Assembly (NCBI RefSeq): GCF_000621605.1
Contig: NZ_JHXX01000017.1
Location: 1 to 54,686, forward strand
Length of the DNA stretch: 54,686 bases
DNA from: Butyrivibrio sp. MC2021
GTDB taxonomy: Bacteria > Bacillota > Clostridia > Lachnospirales > Lachnospiraceae
Reading direction: 5' to 3'
Below the pieces are notes generated by a model that made no database searches, was not told the DNA's origin, and was given only the letters and a program-made list of their open reading frames with translations. A program made the position numbers and the translations under genes. Position 1 is the stretch's first letter. Each line of letters opens with the position of its first letter. Positions 51,794 to 54,686 of this stretch are shown piece after piece.

Positions 51794-53303
51794 TCTCTTT
51801 CCTCATCTCATAAATCTTAGCTTCAATTTCTTTCATCTTATCTGGAGTAAGATCATAGAATTTCATTGCTATTACGTTGAATATAGCGCCCAACAGCTCG
51901 AATCCATAATAGAATATGATAGCCATGATAAGTAGACTAAAGCTGTATGGAGTATCAAGATCCGGGAATGCTTCCTTGAATCCGATCATTGCAAATCCTA
52001 CACCTACAAATGTAGGTCCAAAGGATGAAATAAGCTTATCCATGAATGAAAAAACTGTTCCAACCATTCCCGGGATATACTTACCTGTACGTGATGCTTC
52101 ATAGTCATTTACATCTGCAATCATTGGAGGCACGATAGAGCTTGTGATCATCTGGAAGCCTCCACCTATAACAGTTACAAGGAAAAGAGCTATTGTGAAT
52201 GCTGTAAATCCGCTAAATGCCTCACCATATCCGTTTACATATCCGGGAAGGCTAAGTGTCTTAGGATCCATGAACAGCCAGATCAAAATTGCGATAGCAT
52301 CAAATACGATTACGCCCCATGATCCAACCTGCATAGCTTTTTTAAGACCAAGCTTTGATCCGATAGCGCCGATTCCCAGTGTCATCATTACAAGACCTAC
52401 AATAGTGGTGTAAAGAGTCCAGCCACCTGAAAGTTCATAATTGCCGGCTACTATTCCATACAAAACAAGCAGAATTGCGCTGGTCTTACATGTATTAGAA
52501 AACTGGTCAGTTGCTCTTGCAACAATCATCATTTGAAGAGGTCTGTTGTTCTTAAGGACGTCAACATAATCTGAAAACTTAACTTTTTCTTTCTTCTTAG
52601 GTGTTGTCTCTGAGAAGAAAGGAACATCCTTTGGTGTGATAGAGATATATGCAATAATAATTCCGATTGTTGCGATGATTGCCACGATGAGCCAGTACTC
52701 ATGGAAAAGCTCAGCGCTCTTCATTGATCCATACTTAACAGCAAGAGCTGCCACAACCATCTGCATTACTGCTCTCATGATCCTTACAAGAACAGTTCCT
52801 ACGATTGAAAGGATAGGTCTCTGCTTAGGATCGTTTGTGAGGCATACATTACCAACGTGATTGGAGATATTAAGGAATGTATAGCCAATGTAGTAGATAG
52901 CTGTAAAGAAAATGAAGAATACCGGCCTAAGTCCGCCCTCCGGCAATCTGTCAGTTACATTGAACATTAGAAAGCTGTTTATGAAAAGGAGTAGTCCTCC
53001 CATAATAAGACAGAGCCTTGTTTTGCCAAGCTTCTCTGACTCCTTGAACTTATCAACAAAGAATCCAACAATAGGATCAGTTACACCATCCCATAACCTT
53101 GTGATGGTAGAAAAACTTGATGCAAGTACTACTGCCATTCCAACATATCCATTTAAATAGAATGACATTATCATAGTTAATCCCATGTAAAGATTAACTG
53201 CCATGTTTGCTCCGGAAAATCCAATAATCCTCCAAGCAGGAACAAAGTGAATTCCGTCTTCTTTCATGTACTTTTGGTATTTCGCCTGAATACTATCCGA
53301 CAT
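51786..53303 (-). CDS. GPH-family sugar symporter (MelB-like)
   Basis: This 505-residue membrane protein of the glycoside-pentoside-hexuronide:cation symporter family has about twelve helices. The family motif after helix 2 reads RLWDGVTDPIVGFFVDKF, carrying the aspartates that bind the coupling cation in MelB. The second half repeats the topology. It is the first gene of an operon with the GH2 enzyme, whose start lies within its last codons. GGAGGAAG precedes the ATG by 4 nt. The divergent AraC-type regulator and the tandem repeat between them suggest sugar induction. Confidence 0.92.
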   Translation of the reverse strand: MSDSIQAKYQKYMKEDGIHFVPAWRIIGFSGANMAVNLYMGLTMIMSFYLNGYVGMAVVLASSFSTITRLWDGVTDPIVGFFVDKFKESEKLGKTRLCLIMGGLLLFINSFLMFNVTDRLPEGGLRPVFFIFFTAIYYIGYTFLNISNHVGNVCLTNDPKQRPILSIVGTVLVRIMRAVMQMVVAALAVKYGSMKSAELFHEYWLIVAIIATIGIIIAYISITPKDVPFFSETTPKKKEKVKFSDYVDVLKNNRPLQMMIVARATDQFSNTCKTSAILLVLYGIVAGNYELSGGWTLYTTIVGLVMMTLGIGAIGSKLGLKKAMQVGSWGVIVFDAIAILIWLFMDPKTLSLPGYVNGYGEAFSGFTAFTIALFLVTVIGGGFQMITSSIVPPMIADVNDYEASRTGKYIPGMVGTVFSFMDKLISSFGPTFVGVGFAMIGFKEAFPDLDTPYSFSLLIMAIIFYYGFELLGAIFNVIAMKFYDLTPDKMKEIEAKIYEMRKENA

Positions 53304-53348
53304 TTCTTCCTCCTACGATATTCATTACCCGAATGAAATCTTTATTTT

Positions 53349-53370
53349 GATAGCATTAAGATAGCATTAA
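53349..53370. promoter_or_regulatory. Tandem 11-bp direct repeat, likely AraC operator
   Basis: GATAGCATTAA occurs twice in direct tandem (53349-53359 and 53360-53370), one helical turn apart. It lies between the divergent symporter and AraC genes, about 50 bp before the symporter start. AraC-type activators bind such direct repeats. A TATAAT at 53411-53416 could be the -10 for the regulator gene. Confidence 0.55.
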
Positions 53371-53434
53371 GTGTAAAATAATAATAGAATACAAATACCT
53401 TAGATAGAAATATAATACTATACAGGTTTGCCAT

Positions 53435-54616
53435 ATGGAAAAAATTACAGATACCATGGAAAACAGTGCAAAATTGATAACTGAGCTTTATCAGGTGGGG
53501 CTCTGCGCGATCAATAACAGAGGAGATGCTGAGGAATTCAGTAAACGCAATATGATAAGCAGCATCCAAATGGTTCTTTCAGCAGATGCTCTTCTTGCCA
53601 TGCGCTCCGGTATCAATACGCTCACTATCTACAGACTTACAGACCCTTTTTTCCTGTCGATTATGGTCTTTATGTTACATGGAAATTTCTTTGTATTTGG
53701 TCCCTTCGCTCCGGTCCTTCAATCCAGGCAGCACGCTGTTCATATTCTGAAGGAATCAGGTATAAAGGGGCTATCCGTAGATGATTATTTAAGATACAGA
53801 GAGCACTTTCCTAATTTAAGTGTAGAGTCCGCAGAACACATAGTAAACTGCTTTATTAAGATTTGCGATCCGGATTCTAAAAACTACAAGATCAGGAATC
53901 CTGAGGATTTTATTGTGGACAGTGTTCACGACACCTCTGAGACGCTAAGAGAGGACAGAATAAACCTACTTCAGCTACGATATGCAAATGAGCAGAACTT
54001 TATTCATTGCGTTGAAAACGGTGACGCAACCGGTGCTCTAAAATATCTGGATAAAATGCAGCGTGATGTTCGCTATATGAAAGAGATCGGATCAACTATT
54101 GAAAACGAAAGAATTGCCTGTGCAATAACAAGAACCACACTTCGCTTGTGTGCGGCAAAAAAAGGGCTTCCGGCCTACCTTATCGACCAGCTATCAGGTC
54201 AGAACACACGAGAAGTCTCAAGGGAAACACGCATTGATATAATCCTCTCCAGCAAGGAGAGAATGGTAAGAAATTTCTGTAGCGCTATTGATGAATACAA
54301 CACCAATGCATATAGCTCCATAATTTACAATGCGATTTTTTACTTGAATACGAACTTCACCAAAGAGTTAACCATAGATGACATCTGCAATGAGATTTCC
54401 GTATCAAGAAGCTATCTTATGACGCTATTCAAAAAAGAGACCGGTACAAGCCCAATGAATTATCTCAGACAGCTGAGAATAAAAAAGGCCTGTAATTATC
54501 TTACAGGCACTAAGAAGAGCATCCAGGAAATCAGTGAAAACGTTGGCATCCCCGATAGCAACTATTTCGTCAAATGTTTCAGAAAAGAAACAGAGAGTGT
54601 CAAGTTAAGTGTGTAA
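53435..54616 (+). CDS. AraC-family regulator of the symporter-GH2 operon
   Basis: This 393-residue protein has an N-terminal region of about 285 residues without a clear cupin. It more resembles the large sensory domains of AraC regulators in Clostridia. Two C-terminal helix-turn-helix units follow (about 300-393; LTIDDICNEISVSRSYLMTLFKKETGTSPMNYLRQLRIKK contains the first). The protein ends KCFRKETESVKLSV, so the usual final GxSPxxYR after the second recognition helix is missing or altered. The ATG at 53435 has only a weak AGG before it. It is divergent from the symporter-GH2 operon, which it probably activates in response to the sugar. Confidence 0.85.
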   Translation: MEKITDTMENSAKLITELYQVGLCAINNRGDAEEFSKRNMISSIQMVLSADALLAMRSGINTLTIYRLTDPFFLSIMVFMLHGNFFVFGPFAPVLQSRQHAVHILKESGIKGLSVDDYLRYREHFPNLSVESAEHIVNCFIKICDPDSKNYKIRNPEDFIVDSVHDTSETLREDRINLLQLRYANEQNFIHCVENGDATGALKYLDKMQRDVRYMKEIGSTIENERIACAITRTTLRLCAAKKGLPAYLIDQLSGQNTREVSRETRIDIILSSKERMVRNFCSAIDEYNTNAYSSIIYNAIFYLNTNFTKELTIDDICNEISVSRSYLMTLFKKETGTSPMNYLRQLRIKKACNYLTGTKKSIQEISENVGIPDSNYFVKCFRKETESVKLSV

Positions 54617-54632
54617 GTTTTTTAATTTTATT

Positions 54633-54667
54633 AAAATCGGTGGTCTCGTTGATCACCGATTTTTATG
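54633..54667 (+). terminator. Terminator after the AraC-type gene
   Basis: A perfect 10-bp stem, AAAATCGGTG with CACCGATTTT (54633-54642 and 54654-54663 or adjacent), has an 11-nt loop and is followed by TTAT. Confidence 0.85.
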
Positions 54668-54686
54668 TGGTAAGATTTTGCTGCAA

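Noticed and set aside
1..54686. CRISPR array, tRNA or rRNA genes
   Set aside because: No regularly spaced repeats and no cloverleaf or rRNA-like segments were seen on reading both strands; a tRNA scan and rRNA search were not possible here.

Overview
The window looks like a chromosome segment of an anaerobic, plant-polysaccharide-degrading member of the Lachnospiraceae, closest in character to Butyrivibrio or Pseudobutyrivibrio. This is inferred from an Agr-type peptide signalling locus, the rhamnose pathway, GH2 and GH51 glycosidases, a GPH-family sugar symporter, large leucine-rich-repeat surface proteins and typical Firmicutes ribosome binding sites. No rRNA, tRNA, CRISPR array, prophage or intact insertion sequence was seen.

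Layout. (1) 1-8.6 kb is visibly AT-rich. It holds a heterodimeric ABC exporter and then a peptide quorum-sensing locus: an AgrB-like processing protease, a LytTR response regulator and a GHKL sensor kinase. A strong terminator follows, then a separately promoted operon with an unannotated 49-residue AgrD-like pheromone precursor, a membrane-anchored protein and a secreted SH3 protein. The two operons share a 30-bp promoter element made of two 9-bp direct repeats 21 bp apart, each followed 22 nt later by a -10 hexamer. This is the layout of an AgrA-type regulated promoter. (2) 8.6-8.84 kb is a repeat-like palindromic segment. (3) 8.84-12.6 kb, minus strand: TldE/PmbA, TldD and an AraC regulator. 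(4) 12.7-16.3 kb: rhamnulokinase, rhamnose isomerase and rhamnulose-1-phosphate aldolase, divergent from the AraC gene. (5) 16.4-22.6 kb: a PurF paralogue that has lost its glutaminase site, an HD-GYP phosphodiesterase, an M42 aminopeptidase and a UvrD-type helicase. (6) 22.6-25.6 kb: a TetR repressor and a three-gene ABC exporter carrying matching operators. (7) 25.6-32.5 kb: CorA, a 140-residue unknown, a giant DUF4132-like protein and a small zinc-ribbon protein. (8) 32.6-39 kb: a large GH2, a cysteine hydrolase, a protein whose C-terminus resembles ferredoxin-dependent bilin reductases, and a GH51 arabinofuranosidase. (9) 39-42.7 kb: a metal (probably zinc) uptake operon. (10) 43-49.1 kb: a 1487-residue leucine-rich-repeat protein with an embedded lipase-like domain, a lipoprotein and a membrane protein. 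(11) 49.1-49.6 kb: an ORF remnant and three stacked hairpins. (12) 49.6-54.6 kb: a GH2 enzyme and GPH symporter divergent from an AraC regulator, with a tandem-repeat operator between them.

How they fit together. The rhamnose genes, GH51 and the two GH2 enzymes suit uptake and breakdown of pectin and hemicellulose side chains. None of these enzymes has an export signal, so imported oligosaccharides are probably cut inside the cell. The Agr locus appears to drive cell-surface proteins, because the precursor gene is translationally coupled to an anchored protein. The most unusual items are the split Agr circuit, the bilin-reductase-like protein, the glutaminase-dead PurF paralogue, and the DUF4132 gene with its possible beta-grasp partner.
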